NCBI RefSeq assembly: GCF_900114915.1 | Contig: NZ_FOUS01000002.1 | Span: 496,001 to 560,000 of the forward strand | Length of the DNA: 64,000 bases | Direction: 5' to 3' | Source of the DNA: Bradyrhizobium sp. Rc3b | Lineage (GTDB): Bacteria; Pseudomonadota; Alphaproteobacteria; Rhizobiales; Xanthobacteraceae | Shown here: piece after piece, positions 18,417-27,256 of the stretch | Position numbering within the stretch: position 1 is the first letter of the stretch | How the letters are laid out: each line of letters opens with the position of its first letter | Program-made: the position numbers and the translations under genes | The notes under the pieces: model-generated | What the model was told of the DNA's origin: nothing | The model's input: the letters and a program-made list of their open reading frames with translations, nothing else | Databases searched by the model: none

Positions 18417-19637
18417 ATGACCCAATCCCACTATCGCTGGGTGATCGTCGCCGCCGGCGGCCTGCTTGGCTGCGTCGCGATCGGCGGCATGTTCTCGCTG
18501 CCGGTGTTCTTGCAGCCGATCGCCAAGGACACCGGCTGGTCGGTGACCGGCATCTCCAGCGCGATGACGATTGGCTTTCTGGCAATGGCCTTCACCAGCA
18601 TGGTCTGGGGCACGCTGTCCGACAGGTTCGGGCCGCTGCCGGTGGTGCTGACGGGATCGACGGTGCTGGCGCTCAGCCTGTTCGCGGCGAGCCATGCGAC
18701 CTCCCTGATCGTGTTCCAGTTCGTGTTCGGCCTTCTGGTCGGCGCCTCCTGTGCGGCGATCTTCGCGCCGATGATGGCGACCGTGACCGGCTGGTTCGAT
18801 ACCCATCGCAGCCTTGCCGTGTCGCTGGTGTCGGCCGGCATGGGCGTGGCGCCGATGACGATGGCGCCGCTCACGGCCTGGCTCGTCTCGAACCATGACT
18901 GGCGCACCTCGATGCAGATCATCGCGCTCGTCGTCGGTGCCATCATGATTCCGGTCTCGTTCCTGGTGCGCCGCCCGCCGGCGCTCACTAATGCGGCGGT
19001 CGCACCGACAGGCGAGGGGGCCGCGCAGAGCGAAATGTCGATGGGCGAGGCGCTGCGCTCGCCGCAATTCCTGATTCTGCTCGCGACCAACTTCTTCTGC
19101 TGCGCCACCCATTCCGGTCCGATCATCCACACCGTCAGCTATGCCGTGAGTTGCGGCATCCCGCTGGTCGCGGCGGTGACGATCTACAGCATCGAGGGTT
19201 TTGCCGGTCTCGGCGGGCGCATCGCGTTCGGCCTGATGGGCGACCGCTTCGGGGCCAAGCGCGTGCTGGTCTCGGGGCTGCTGCTCCAGTCGTTCGGCGC
19301 GCTCGCCTACGTCTTCGCCCATCAGCTCGCGACCTTCTACGCCGTCGGCGCCGTGTTCGGCTTCATCTATGCCGGCACCATGCCGCTCTATGCCGTGCTG
19401 ATCCGCGAAAACTTTCCGCTGCGGATGATGGGCACGGTGATCGGCGGCACGGCGATGGCCGGCAGCCTCGGCATGGCGACGGGCCCGCTCGCCGGCGGCC
19501 TGATCTACGACGCCTTCTCCAGCTACGCCTGGCTCTACATCGCTTCCTGGGCGATGGGCCTGGGTGCCTTCCTGATGGCGATGAATTTCAGGCCGTTTGC
19601 GAAGCCGCAAGGCGAGGTGGCGCCGGCGGCGGCGTAG
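18417..19637 (+). CDS. MFS transporter (oxalate/formate-antiporter-like group)
   Basis: A 406-residue inner-membrane carrier with 12 hydrophobic segments. The loop between TM2 and TM3 reads GTLSDRFGPLP (motif A, G-x3-D-R-x-G) and the equivalent loop of the second half reads GLMGDRFGAKRV. The general layout fits the monocarboxylate / oxalate-formate antiporter branch; the substrate is unknown. The ATG has CGGGAG ten bases upstream. The gap of about 270 bases before it shows no gene. It is convergent with the NTF2-like gene, and the two share an inverted repeat at their junction. Confidence 0.88.
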   Translation: MTQSHYRWVIVAAGGLLGCVAIGGMFSLPVFLQPIAKDTGWSVTGISSAMTIGFLAMAFTSMVWGTLSDRFGPLPVVLTGSTVLALSLFAASHATSLIVFQFVFGLLVGASCAAIFAPMMATVTGWFDTHRSLAVSLVSAGMGVAPMTMAPLTAWLVSNHDWRTSMQIIALVVGAIMIPVSFLVRRPPALTNAAVAPTGEGAAQSEMSMGEALRSPQFLILLATNFFCCATHSGPIIHTVSYAVSCGIPLVAAVTIYSIEGFAGLGGRIAFGLMGDRFGAKRVLVSGLLLQSFGALAYVFAHQLATFYAVGAVFGFIYAGTMPLYAVLIRENFPLRMMGTVIGGTAMAGSLGMATGPLAGGLIYDAFSSYAWLYIASWAMGLGAFLMAMNFRPFAKPQGEVAPAAA

Positions 19638-19644
19638 GTTCGAC

Positions 19645-19679
19645 ATCGAGGCGCCGCAAGGTCAGAGCTGCGCCTCGAT
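19645..19679. terminator. Inverted repeat between convergent genes
   Basis: Arms ATCGAGGCGC and GCGCCTCGAT pair exactly around 15 bases. The element lies between the MFS stop (19637) and the end of the NTF2-like gene, overlapping the last codons of the latter. There is no T tract, so termination is only a guess from position. Confidence 0.4.
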
Positions 19680-20048
19680 CGCGGTCTTGTCGATCACCGA
19701 CCAGACCTGCCGGATCTTGTCGTTGTCGAATTCGTAGAACACGTTCTCGCAAAACGACACGCGCCTTCCGTTGACGGCAAGCCCAAGGAACGTCCCGAAC
19801 GGCGTGCAATCGAACTTCAGTCGTGTCGCGATGCGGGGTGGATCGATGATGAGCATCTCGATGTGGAATTGCAGGTCGGGTATCTCCCGAAAATCCCGCT
19901 CCAGCATCGCGCGATAGCCGGAGAGCCCGAGCGGCCGCGCGTTGTGGGCGACCTCGTCATGCACGAACTGGCCGAGCGCCGGCCAATCCTGCCGGTTCAG
20001 GCAGGCGATGTAGGCACGGTAGATGCCGGCGAGCTCTTCTCTCTCCAT
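19662..20048 (-). CDS. SnoaL-like / NTF2-fold protein
   Basis: A 128-residue protein starting MEREELAGIYRAYIACLNRQDWPALGQFVHDEVAHN, the usual entry helix of SnoaL-like proteins, followed by GLSGYRAMLERDFREIPDLQFHIEMLIID and RVSFCENVFYEFDNDKIRQVWSVIDK. The segment F-R-E-I-P-D-L-Q-F is characteristic of the ester-cyclase-like branch. The natural ligand is unknown. It lies 16 bases after the end of a LysR regulator gene on the same strand and may be co-transcribed with it. Confidence 0.82.
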   Translation of the reverse strand: MEREELAGIYRAYIACLNRQDWPALGQFVHDEVAHNARPLGLSGYRAMLERDFREIPDLQFHIEMLIIDPPRIATRLKFDCTPFGTFLGLAVNGRRVSFCENVFYEFDNDKIRQVWSVIDKTAIEAQL

Positions 20049-20064
20049 GCGGGCTCCTTCCGGT

Positions 20065-20955
20065 TCACGCGCGCCGCCGCAGATGCTCGATCAGCGCACG
20101 CAGCTTCGGTGCGATGTTGCGGCGGCTCGGGTAGTAGAGATAGAATCCGGCGAAGCGGGGGCAATAGTCCTCCAGGATCGGCACCAGCTCGCCGCGCGCG
20201 ATCGCGGGGCGAAAGCTCGCCTCCATGCCGAAGGTGATGCCGGCGCCGGCCACCGCCAGCTTGATCATCAGCGCCATGTCGTTGGTCGTGATCTCGGGCG
20301 CGAACGCGACGCTGAACTCCTTGCCGCCGTCGGCAAACTCCCAGCGATAGGGCGGAGCGTTTGGCTCCGGACGCCAGCCGATACAGCGAAAGGACGCCAA
20401 CTCGGACGGATGAGCGGGCACGCCGAAGCGGTCGCGGAAGTCCGGCGCGCAGACGGCGAGCTGGCGTTCCTCGCCGGCGATCGGCACCGCAATCATGTCC
20501 TGCTCGATGACCTCGCCAAGGCGGACGCCGGCGTCATAGCCGGCGGCGACGATGTCGAATTCCGCATCCGTCACGGTGATGTCGAGCTGCACCTCCGGGT
20601 TGGCGTCGGTGAAGGCTGCAAGGAAACGTCCCGAGAGAAAATGCTCGGCGATCGAGGAGACGGCGAGGCGCAGCAATCCGCGCGGCCGCCCGCGCAGTGC
20701 CTCGGTGCCGTCGAGCGCGGCGCGCATGTCCGCGATCGCGGGCGCGACCTCCGCATGCAGCCGCTCGCCGGCTTCGGTCAGGCTGACGCTGCGCGTCGTG
20801 CGCTGGACCAGCGCGATGCCGAGCGTTTCCTCCAGCCGCCGGATCGTCTGGCTCACCGCCGAGCGTGTCACGCCGAGACGATCGGCGGCGGCGCGGAAAT
20901 TCCGCTCTTCGGCGACCAGCGCGAAGACGGCGAGGGCGTTGAGGTCTGGTTCCAT
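20065..20955 (-). CDS. LysR-family transcriptional regulator
   Basis: A 296-residue LTTR. The N-terminal helix-turn-helix is ALFALVAEERNFRAAADRLGVTRSAVSQTIRRLEETLGIALVQRTTRSVSLTEAG, and the periplasmic-binding-like effector domain spans about residues 90-290. It is divergent from an SDR gene with 104 bases between them, the standard arrangement for an LTTR and its target, so the SDR gene is the most likely regulated gene. The effector molecule cannot be inferred. Confidence 0.93.
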   Translation of the reverse strand: MEPDLNALAVFALVAEERNFRAAADRLGVTRSAVSQTIRRLEETLGIALVQRTTRSVSLTEAGERLHAEVAPAIADMRAALDGTEALRGRPRGLLRLAVSSIAEHFLSGRFLAAFTDANPEVQLDITVTDAEFDIVAAGYDAGVRLGEVIEQDMIAVPIAGEERQLAVCAPDFRDRFGVPAHPSELASFRCIGWRPEPNAPPYRWEFADGGKEFSVAFAPEITTNDMALMIKLAVAGAGITFGMEASFRPAIARGELVPILEDYCPRFAGFYLYYPSRRNIAPKLRALIEHLRRRA

Positions 20956-21059
20956 CGGTTAGCATAGCTTGTCAGTGTGGTTAGGGATCGTCGTCTTATC
21001 ACAGCGATGGCGCCGGTCCATCTTCCCGCAATCACTCCGAAAGCAACGGGAAGAACCTC

Positions 21060-21785
21060 ATGCCAATCGACAAAGTCATTCTCATCACCGGTGCCTCCAG
21101 CGGAATCGGCGCAGGCATTGCCCGCGAGCTGGCCGCGGCCGGCGCAAAGGTTCTGCTCGGCGCGCGGCGCACCGACCATTTGAACGCGCTCGCGGCCGAG
21201 TTGAACGGTCGGGGCGGAACGGCGCTCGCGCATCCGCTCGACGTCACCGACCGCGCCAGCGTTGCCGCCTTTGCGGATGCCGCGCGCGGGGTCTGGGGCC
21301 GTGTCGACGTCATCGTCAACAATGCCGGCGTGATGCCGCTGTCGCTGATGGCCTCGCTCAAGGTCGAGGAGTGGGACCGGATGGTCGACGTCAACATCAA
21401 GGGCGTGCTCTACGGCATCGCCGCCGTGCTGCCGGAGATGGTGGCGCGCGGCTTCGGCCAGATCATCAACATCGCCTCGGTCGGTGCGCTGAGCGTGTCG
21501 CCGAGGGCTGCGGTCTACTGCGCCACCAAATATGCTGTGCGGGCGATCTCGGATGGCCTGCGCCAGGAGCACGACAATATCCGCATCACCTGCATCCATC
21601 CCGGCGTGGTCGAAAGCGAGCTCGCGGGCACCATCACCGATCCCGTGGCTGCGGACGCCATGAAGACGTATCGGGCGATTGCGCTTCAGCCCGACGCCAT
21701 CGCCCGCGCGGTGCGCTTCGCGATCGAGCAGCCCGATGACGTCGACGTCAACGAGATCGTGGTGCGCCCGACGCGGACGAGGTGA
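21060..21785 (+). CDS. SDR-family oxidoreductase
   Basis: A 241-residue classical short-chain dehydrogenase. The cofactor motif is ITGASSGIGAGIARELA (T-G-x3-G-x-G), followed by NNAGVMP, the catalytic Ser region NIASVGALSVS, and YCATK (Y-x3-K). The basic residues GARRTDH after the second strand favour NADP(H). It is divergently transcribed from the LysR gene, with GGGAAG upstream of the ATG. The sequence resembles YdfG-like 3-hydroxy acid or serine dehydrogenases, but the substrate is not determined. Confidence 0.92.
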   Translation: MPIDKVILITGASSGIGAGIARELAAAGAKVLLGARRTDHLNALAAELNGRGGTALAHPLDVTDRASVAAFADAARGVWGRVDVIVNNAGVMPLSLMASLKVEEWDRMVDVNIKGVLYGIAAVLPEMVARGFGQIINIASVGALSVSPRAAVYCATKYAVRAISDGLRQEHDNIRITCIHPGVVESELAGTITDPVAADAMKTYRAIALQPDAIARAVRFAIEQPDDVDVNEIVVRPTRTR

Positions 21786-21800
21786 CGATACCCCTCCGCA

Positions 21801-22673
21801 TCAGATGCGCTTCTCGAAAAACAGGTCCGGGTAGGGATCGTCATTGTAGCGTGGGATCTCGCGCCAGCCCGTGGCGCGGTAGAGCTGGCCGGCCTCGGGC
21901 AGCGCGCTGTTGGTGTCGAGCCGCAGCAGCGTGATGCCGAGCTCGCGCGCGGCGCTCTCGGCCGCGTCCATCAGGCGCCGGCCGAGCCGCAACCCGCGCG
22001 CGGCGGGCGCCACCCACAGCCGCTTGATCTCGGCGTAACCGTGATCGGTTCCCTTCAGGCCCACGCAGCCGATCGGCAGCGTGTCCGACATCGCGACGAC
22101 GAAGCTGCCGCGCGGGCGGCGCATGTCCTTGGCGTCAGGGTCGCGCGACAGCGAGACGTCGAAACCTTGGCTGAAGCGGCGGCCGAGCTCGGCATAATAC
22201 TCGCCGAGGCAGTAACGCGCTTGCTCGCTTCGCGGATCCATCTCCTCCAGCGCAACGCGCTCGCGCGTCAATGCGGACGCGATCAGGTCCATCGCCGCCA
22301 GCAGGACGTCAGCCTGCGAATGCTGCGCGAGCAAGCCCTCGGCCTGCGTGTTCGACAGCGCCTCATAAGCCGCGAACTCGCGCCGGCCCGCACGCGTCAA
22401 TGTCGCGACCCGGCGGCGGGCATCGTCCTCATGCGCGGCGGTCTCGACCAGACCGTCCTCTTCCAGGCTGCGGAGCAGCCGGCTCATCAGACCGGAATCC
22501 AGGCCGAGATAGTCACGGATATCGGCCACGTCCGAACGCCCGTGCCCGATCGCATTGAGCACACGCGCCGCGCCGAGCGGGCGGCCGCGCCCAAGAAACG
22601 AGGTATCGAGCGCGCCGACGGCGGAGGTGACGGCACGGTTGAAGCGGCGAACGCGGGAAACAGGGTCGAGCAT
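21801..22673 (-). CDS. MarR-type HTH fused to GNAT acetyltransferase
   Basis: A 290-residue two-domain protein. The first 140 residues are a MarR-like winged helix (VADIRDYLGLDSGLMSRLLRSLEEDGLVETAAHEDDARRRVATLTRAGRREF, with the DxRxR wing). The second half is a GNAT domain with LWVAPAARGLRLGRRLMDAAE as the acetyl-CoA loop (motif A) and LRLDTNSALPEAGQLYRATGWREI as motif B. This fusion is a known architecture in actinobacteria and alphaproteobacteria. It likely senses a small molecule and acetylates an unknown target. It is convergent with the SDR gene, 15 bases away. Confidence 0.88.
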   Translation of the reverse strand: MLDPVSRVRRFNRAVTSAVGALDTSFLGRGRPLGAARVLNAIGHGRSDVADIRDYLGLDSGLMSRLLRSLEEDGLVETAAHEDDARRRVATLTRAGRREFAAYEALSNTQAEGLLAQHSQADVLLAAMDLIASALTRERVALEEMDPRSEQARYCLGEYYAELGRRFSQGFDVSLSRDPDAKDMRRPRGSFVVAMSDTLPIGCVGLKGTDHGYAEIKRLWVAPAARGLRLGRRLMDAAESAARELGITLLRLDTNSALPEAGQLYRATGWREIPRYNDDPYPDLFFEKRI

Positions 22674-22720
22674 GATGTCTGACTTTAGTCAGATATCATG
22701 CCGAGGTCAATCGGACTGGC

Positions 22721-23074
22721 TTAGCCGAGGCCCAGTTCCTTGCGGGCCTTCCGCGTCAGCTTCGCCACGATCAGCCCATGAGCCTGGGCGAGATAGCCGG
22801 CAAGCGCGGCATCCGGCAACGAATTGTTGCTGACGAGCTGCACCCATTTGGCGCGCGCAAGGTATGGCGCCGGCCGCGCCGCGGCATGCTCGATCAGCAT
22901 CGCATAGACCATGTCCGAGACCTTGAACATGTAGCCGCCGGAGCGCGCGGCAAAGCCGCCGCCGAGCGCGAACATCTTGCCGCCGACCTTGAAGACGGAG
23001 GTGCCCTCCCACTGCACCACCTTGGTGACGGCGGGCAGGCGCAGGCAGCGGGTTTCGAAGGATTTGGGTGTCAT
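22721..23074 (-). CDS. MmcQ/YjbR family protein
   Basis: A 117-residue protein of the YjbR / CyaY-like fold. Diagnostic segments are LRLPAVTKVVQWEGTSVFKVGGKMFAL near the N-terminus and PYLARAKWVQLVSNNSLPDAALAGYLAQAHGLIVAKL in the second half. The family is often called DNA-binding by similarity of fold, but the role is not established. The ATG at 23074 is chosen because the conserved region starts a few residues later; an open frame extends further upstream without similarity. The 204 bases to the next gene hold no other gene. Confidence 0.85.
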   Translation of the reverse strand: MTPKSFETRCLRLPAVTKVVQWEGTSVFKVGGKMFALGGGFAARSGGYMFKVSDMVYAMLIEHAAARPAPYLARAKWVQLVSNNSLPDAALAGYLAQAHGLIVAKLTRKARKELGLG

Positions 23075-23278
23075 TGCCGGAGCGATAGCAGGTTGCGCGC
23101 GGCTTGCAACGTGCATGCTGGCGGCCGCGCGGAAAGACGTTCGATTGTTTCGCTCGGTTCGCACGGTGATGGCGAAGTTGATGCCGTGTGCCGCCCTTTG
23201 TGAGTTGTGCCGGCGCCGCAGGCCGCTACCATGTGCCAACTGCCGTGGAACACGGGAGCGAGCACAAGCGGAGGCGAC

Positions 23279-24934
23279 ATGAGCGGACAGGAGCGCAAGG
23301 TGAAGGGATCGGATCTGTTTGTCGCGGCGCTTGAGAACGAAGGCGTCGACCGCATCTTCGGCGTTCCCGGCGAGGAGAATCTCGATCTCGTGGAATCGCT
23401 CCGCACCTCCAAGATCGAGCTGGTCCTGACCCGTCACGAGCAGGCCGCCGCCTTCATGGCGGCCACGCATGGGCGGTTGACCGGCAAGCCCGGCGTTTGC
23501 CTCTCGACGCTCGGCCCCGGCGCGCTCAATCTGTCAACGGGCGCGGCCTATGCACATCTCGGCGCGATGCCGATGATCCTGATCACCGGCCAGAAGCCGA
23601 TCATGAGCAGCCGTCAGGCGCGCTTCCAGATTGTGGACGTGGTCGCGACCATGAAGCCATTGACGAAGCTGTCGCGGCAGATCGTCAGCGCCTCCTCGAT
23701 CCCGACTGTGGTGCGCGATGCATTCCGCGCGGCGATGGAGGAGCGGCCAGGGCCGGTGCATCTCGAACTGCCCGAGGACATCGCGGGTGACGAAGTGCCT
23801 GCTGTCCCCGTGATCCCGGTCCATCCGATCGAAATCCCGGTCGCCCATCGCGCCGCGCTCGACCGTGCCGCCGAGATGATTCTGTCAGCGAGACATCCGC
23901 TGGTCATGATGGGCGCTGCGACCAGCCGGCCGCGCGCGACCCACGGTATCGCCAGCTTCGTGCGGCGGACCGGCATTCCGTTCTTCACCACGCAGATGGG
24001 CAAGGGCACCGTGCCAGGCGGCACCAATCTCTACATGGGGACCGCCGCTCTGTCCGAACGCGACTACGTTCATGATGCGATCGATGGCGCCGACCTGATC
24101 ATTGCGATCGGTCACGACCCCGTCGAGAAGCCGCCTTTCATCATGGGGCCCTCAGGGCCGAAGGTCATTCACGTCAGCTACACATCGGCCAGCGTCGAGC
24201 TGGTCTATTTTCCCGACGCGGAGGTCATTGGCGACGTCGGCCCCAGCCTGGAGCTGCTCGCAGACCGGCTCGAAGGCAAGCTGCCGCAGGCTGCGGCGCT
24301 GCTGCCGTTGCGTGAGCAGATTCTTGGCCACATCGCCGACCGCGCCACCGAGGCGCGCTGGCCGCCGACGCCGCAGCGGATCGTGCACGACATCCGCCAG
24401 GTCATCCCGGAGAACGGCATCGTCGCGCTCGACAACGGCATGTACAAGATCTGGTTCGCGCGCAACTACCGCACCCGCGTCGCCAACACGCTGCTGCTCG
24501 ACAATGCGCTGGCGACCATGGGCGCCGGCCTGCCGTCGGCGATGATGGCCGCGATGCTCTATCCCGACCGCCGCGTGCTTGCGGTCGCCGGCGACGGCGG
24601 CTTCATGATGAACAGCCAGGAATTGGAGACTGCGGTCCGCCTCAAGCTCAATCTCGTCGTGCTGGTGCTGGAAGACAATGCCTACGGCATGATCCGCTGG
24701 AAACAGGCGGTCGATCATTTCGCCGATTACGGCATGACCTTTGGCAATCCCGATTTCGTCCTCTACGCGAAGGCCTATGGGGCGAAGGGGCATCGTATCG
24801 AGAGCATCGACAGCTTTGGCCCGACGCTGGATACCGCTTTCAAAGAGGGCGGCGTGCATCTGGTCGTGATCCCGATCGACTATTCGGAGAACGTGCGGGT
24901 GCTCGTGGACGAGCTGCGGGCGCGGGAGAGGTAG
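23279..24934 (+). CDS. Acetolactate synthase large-subunit-like ThDP enzyme
   Basis: A 551-residue thiamine diphosphate enzyme in three domains. The N-terminal Pyr domain has IFGVPGEENLDLVESL and LTRHEQAAAFMAATHGRLTGKPGV, where RHE holds the ThDP-activating glutamate. The middle domain has the usual Rossmann pattern. The C-terminal PP domain has VAGDGGFMMNSQELETAVRLKLNLVVLVLEDNAYGM, the G-D-G...N metal motif. It is annotated as acetolactate synthase by family, but no regulatory small subunit gene is adjacent, so it may serve another 2-oxoacid decarboxylation or carboligation. The ATG at 23279 has GGAGG four to eight bases upstream. Confidence 0.88.
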   Translation: MSGQERKVKGSDLFVAALENEGVDRIFGVPGEENLDLVESLRTSKIELVLTRHEQAAAFMAATHGRLTGKPGVCLSTLGPGALNLSTGAAYAHLGAMPMILITGQKPIMSSRQARFQIVDVVATMKPLTKLSRQIVSASSIPTVVRDAFRAAMEERPGPVHLELPEDIAGDEVPAVPVIPVHPIEIPVAHRAALDRAAEMILSARHPLVMMGAATSRPRATHGIASFVRRTGIPFFTTQMGKGTVPGGTNLYMGTAALSERDYVHDAIDGADLIIAIGHDPVEKPPFIMGPSGPKVIHVSYTSASVELVYFPDAEVIGDVGPSLELLADRLEGKLPQAAALLPLREQILGHIADRATEARWPPTPQRIVHDIRQVIPENGIVALDNGMYKIWFARNYRTRVANTLLLDNALATMGAGLPSAMMAAMLYPDRRVLAVAGDGGFMMNSQELETAVRLKLNLVVLVLEDNAYGMIRWKQAVDHFADYGMTFGNPDFVLYAKAYGAKGHRIESIDSFGPTLDTAFKEGGVHLVVIPIDYSENVRVLVDELRARER

Positions 24935-24982
24935 CGCTCCGGCCGCCATTTGCCCGGAGGATCATACCAGCCATTCTTTGAT

Positions 24983-25003
24983 ATATATCGTGACACGATA
25001 TAT
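24983..25003. promoter_or_regulatory. Perfect palindromic operator upstream of the ClC gene
   Basis: Arms ATATATCGTG and CACGATATAT are exact reverse complements around a single A. It is the most AT-rich spot of the region and lies 51 bases before the ClC start, where an operator would overlap the promoter. No regulator gene is adjacent, so the cognate protein is probably encoded elsewhere. Confidence 0.65.
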
Positions 25004-25053
25004 TGGCAGGTGCCAAGAACCCTCCCGTCAAAATCTCCCGACAAGAGCTATCC

Positions 25054-26856
25054 ATGCGTCAGACCCTGGACATCACCGGCGGCCTCCCACGTCCTCGCGG
25101 CAAACCTGGAGACTTCACCGCCGACCGCCGCGTATTGATCCTGATCGGCATGGCCCTGCTGGTCGGCAGCCTCGGGGCGGGCGCCGCATGGGTGCTGCTG
25201 AAGCTCATCGCGCTCGTCACCAATCTGGTCTGGTTCGGCCATTTCAGCACCGAGAACGTCTCGCTGGCGAATGCCCATCCCGGGATCTGGATGGCGCTGG
25301 CGCCGGCGCTCGGCGGTCTCGTGATCGGGCTGATGGCGCGCTACGGCTCGGAGAAGATTCGGGGACATGGCATCCCCGAAGCGATCGAGGCGATCCTGAT
25401 CGGCGGCAGCCGGATGCAGCCGAAGGTTGCGGTCCTGAAGCCGCTGTCCTCGGCGGTGTCAATCGGCAGCGGCGGTCCGTTCGGCGCCGAGGGACCGATC
25501 ATCATGACCGGCGGCGCGATCGGGTCGATCTTCGCCCAGTGCTTTCATCTCACCGCCGCCGAGCGCAAGACCTTGCTGGTTGCGGGTGCTGCCGCCGGCA
25601 TGACCGCGATCTTCGGCACGCCGATCGCGGCCGTCCTGCTCGCGGTCGAACTGCTGCTGTTTGAATGGAAACCGCGCAGCTTCCTGCCCGTGGTGACGGG
25701 GGCGGTGGTCTCGGCGGCGTGGCGGCCGTTGCTGTTCGGGACGGGGCCGCTGTTTCCGTTTGCCGAGCGGCCGGATCTGCCGTGGTGGGGGCTAGCGGCA
25801 GCGATCGGCGTCGGCATCGTCGCCGGCCTGCAATCCGGGCTGATGACGCGGCTGCTCTACGCGATCGAAGACCTGTTCGACCGCCTGCCGGTGCACTGGA
25901 TGTGGTGGCCGATGCTTGGCGGTCTGATTGTCGGCCTCGGCGGCCTCGTCGATCCGCGCGCGCTTGGCGTCGGCTACGACGTCATCGCCGATCTCTTGTC
26001 CGGCCACATGGCGCGCGATGAGGCGATCCGGCTGCTGCTGGTGAAATCCGCGATCTGGGTGATTGCGCTCGGCTCAGGCACATCGGGCGGCGTGCTGGCG
26101 CCGCTGCTGATCCTCGGCGGCACGGCTGGCTGGATGGAGGGGCTGGCGCTGCCCGGTGGCGCGTCATTCTGGGCGTTGGTCGGCATGGCCGCGATGATGG
26201 GCGGCACGATGCGCTCGCCGCTGACAGGCGTAATGTTCGCCATCGAGCTGACCGGCAATATTGACATGTTGCTGCCGCTGCTGACGGCGACCGGCGCAGC
26301 GCATGCCGTCACTGTGCTGCTGCTGAAGCGCTCGATCCTGACCGAGAAGATCGCGCGCCGCGGCCAGCATATCACGCGCGAATACGCGATCGATCCGTTC
26401 GAGCTGCTCCGCGTCGCCGATGTCATGGTCACTGATGTCGACACGCTGCCGGTCGGAATGCCCATCGACGAAGCGGTCGCGTTCTTCACCTCGGACCAGC
26501 GCCGTCACAAATCCTATCCCGTCGTCACCGCCGATGGACGGCTGGCCGGCATGGTCACGCGCGCCGATGTGCTGCGCTGGCGCACCGAGGGCGATCATCA
26601 GGCCGCAACGCTGGACGACGTGGTCTCGGACTCATCGGCCGTGATGGCGCATCCCGACGACGTGCTGGGGCGTGTCGCCGACCTCATGGTCGCCTCCGAT
26701 CTCGGGCGCCTGCCGGTGGTCGAACGCAGCACTCATCGCGTGGTGGGCCTGGTTGCGCGCAAGGATTTGTTGCGAATTCGCGCGGTCGTGAACGCGCAGG
26801 AGGAGGACCGCAACGCATATTTCCTGCGCGAAAAGGCGCTTGTGCCGGAGGCGTAG
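25054..26856 (+). CDS. ClC-family chloride channel/transporter with CBS pair
   Basis: About 600 residues: a ClC membrane domain (residues 30-440) followed by two CBS domains (VADVMVTDVDTLPVGMPIDEAVAFF and the later VVSDSSAVMAHPDDVLGRVADLMVASDLGRLPVVER). The selectivity-filter motifs appear as GSGGP, GAEGP and GVLAP. The Glu in GAEGP occupies the position of the gating glutamate, while the second residue differs from the usual G-R/K-E-G-P. It is an inner-membrane anion transporter. CBS domains normally bind adenine nucleotides. The upstream palindrome at 24983-25003 suggests specific control. An earlier in-frame start 17 codons upstream overlaps that palindrome and is less likely. Confidence 0.9.
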   Translation: MRQTLDITGGLPRPRGKPGDFTADRRVLILIGMALLVGSLGAGAAWVLLKLIALVTNLVWFGHFSTENVSLANAHPGIWMALAPALGGLVIGLMARYGSEKIRGHGIPEAIEAILIGGSRMQPKVAVLKPLSSAVSIGSGGPFGAEGPIIMTGGAIGSIFAQCFHLTAAERKTLLVAGAAAGMTAIFGTPIAAVLLAVELLLFEWKPRSFLPVVTGAVVSAAWRPLLFGTGPLFPFAERPDLPWWGLAAAIGVGIVAGLQSGLMTRLLYAIEDLFDRLPVHWMWWPMLGGLIVGLGGLVDPRALGVGYDVIADLLSGHMARDEAIRLLLVKSAIWVIALGSGTSGGVLAPLLILGGTAGWMEGLALPGGASFWALVGMAAMMGGTMRSPLTGVMFAIELTGNIDMLLPLLTATGAAHAVTVLLLKRSILTEKIARRGQHITREYAIDPFELLRVADVMVTDVDTLPVGMPIDEAVAFFTSDQRRHKSYPVVTADGRLAGMVTRADVLRWRTEGDHQAATLDDVVSDSSAVMAHPDDVLGRVADLMVASDLGRLPVVERSTHRVVGLVARKDLLRIRAVVNAQEEDRNAYFLREKALVPEA

Positions 26857-26892
26857 ATCGCGGAAGGTCGGGCCTCTAGAACTCCAGCACTG

Positions 26893-27252
26893 ATGGGAAT
26901 GAACATGACTCGTGTTCGCTGCGTCACCGAGATGGGTATGGGCGTCGATGTCCACGGCAGGGACGCCACCAAGGCGGCCAGGCGCGCGGTGGCGGATGCC
27001 ATCAGGCATTCGAGCCTTGGCTTCTTCCGGATGATCGGCAAGACCGCGAACGACATGTTTGTCGATGTCACGATCGCGGTGCCCAATCCGGAAGCCGTCG
27101 ACAAGGAGGCTGTGGCCAAGGAGCTTCCTTACGGCACCGTGACCGTCACCGCCGTCAAGGGCGGGCTGGAGATTCCCTCGGCAACCGAAGTGGCCAACGA
27201 TCCCATCCTCATCGCCAATGCTGCCGTCATCGTCAGCTTCGACAAGGACTAG
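26893..27252 (+). CDS. Lin0512 family protein
   Basis: A 119-residue protein matching the Lin0512 family pattern: EMGMGVDVHGRDATKAARRAVADAIRHSSLGFF at the start and VDVTIAVPNPEAVDKEAVAKELPYGTVTVTAVKGGLEI in the second half. Family members are small uncharacterised proteins whose conserved residues form one alpha/beta domain. The stop codon is four bases before the GTG of the downstream GNAT gene, so the two are almost certainly co-transcribed. Several nearby Met codons make the exact start uncertain by up to four residues. Confidence 0.82.
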   Translation: MGMNMTRVRCVTEMGMGVDVHGRDATKAARRAVADAIRHSSLGFFRMIGKTANDMFVDVTIAVPNPEAVDKEAVAKELPYGTVTVTAVKGGLEIPSATEVANDPILIANAAVIVSFDKD

Positions 27253-27256
27253 GCCG

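Noticed and set aside
24935..25053. Fluoride riboswitch upstream of the ClC gene
   Set aside because: No crcB-type core is visible; the notable element is the palindrome at 24983-25003, which looks like a protein-binding site.
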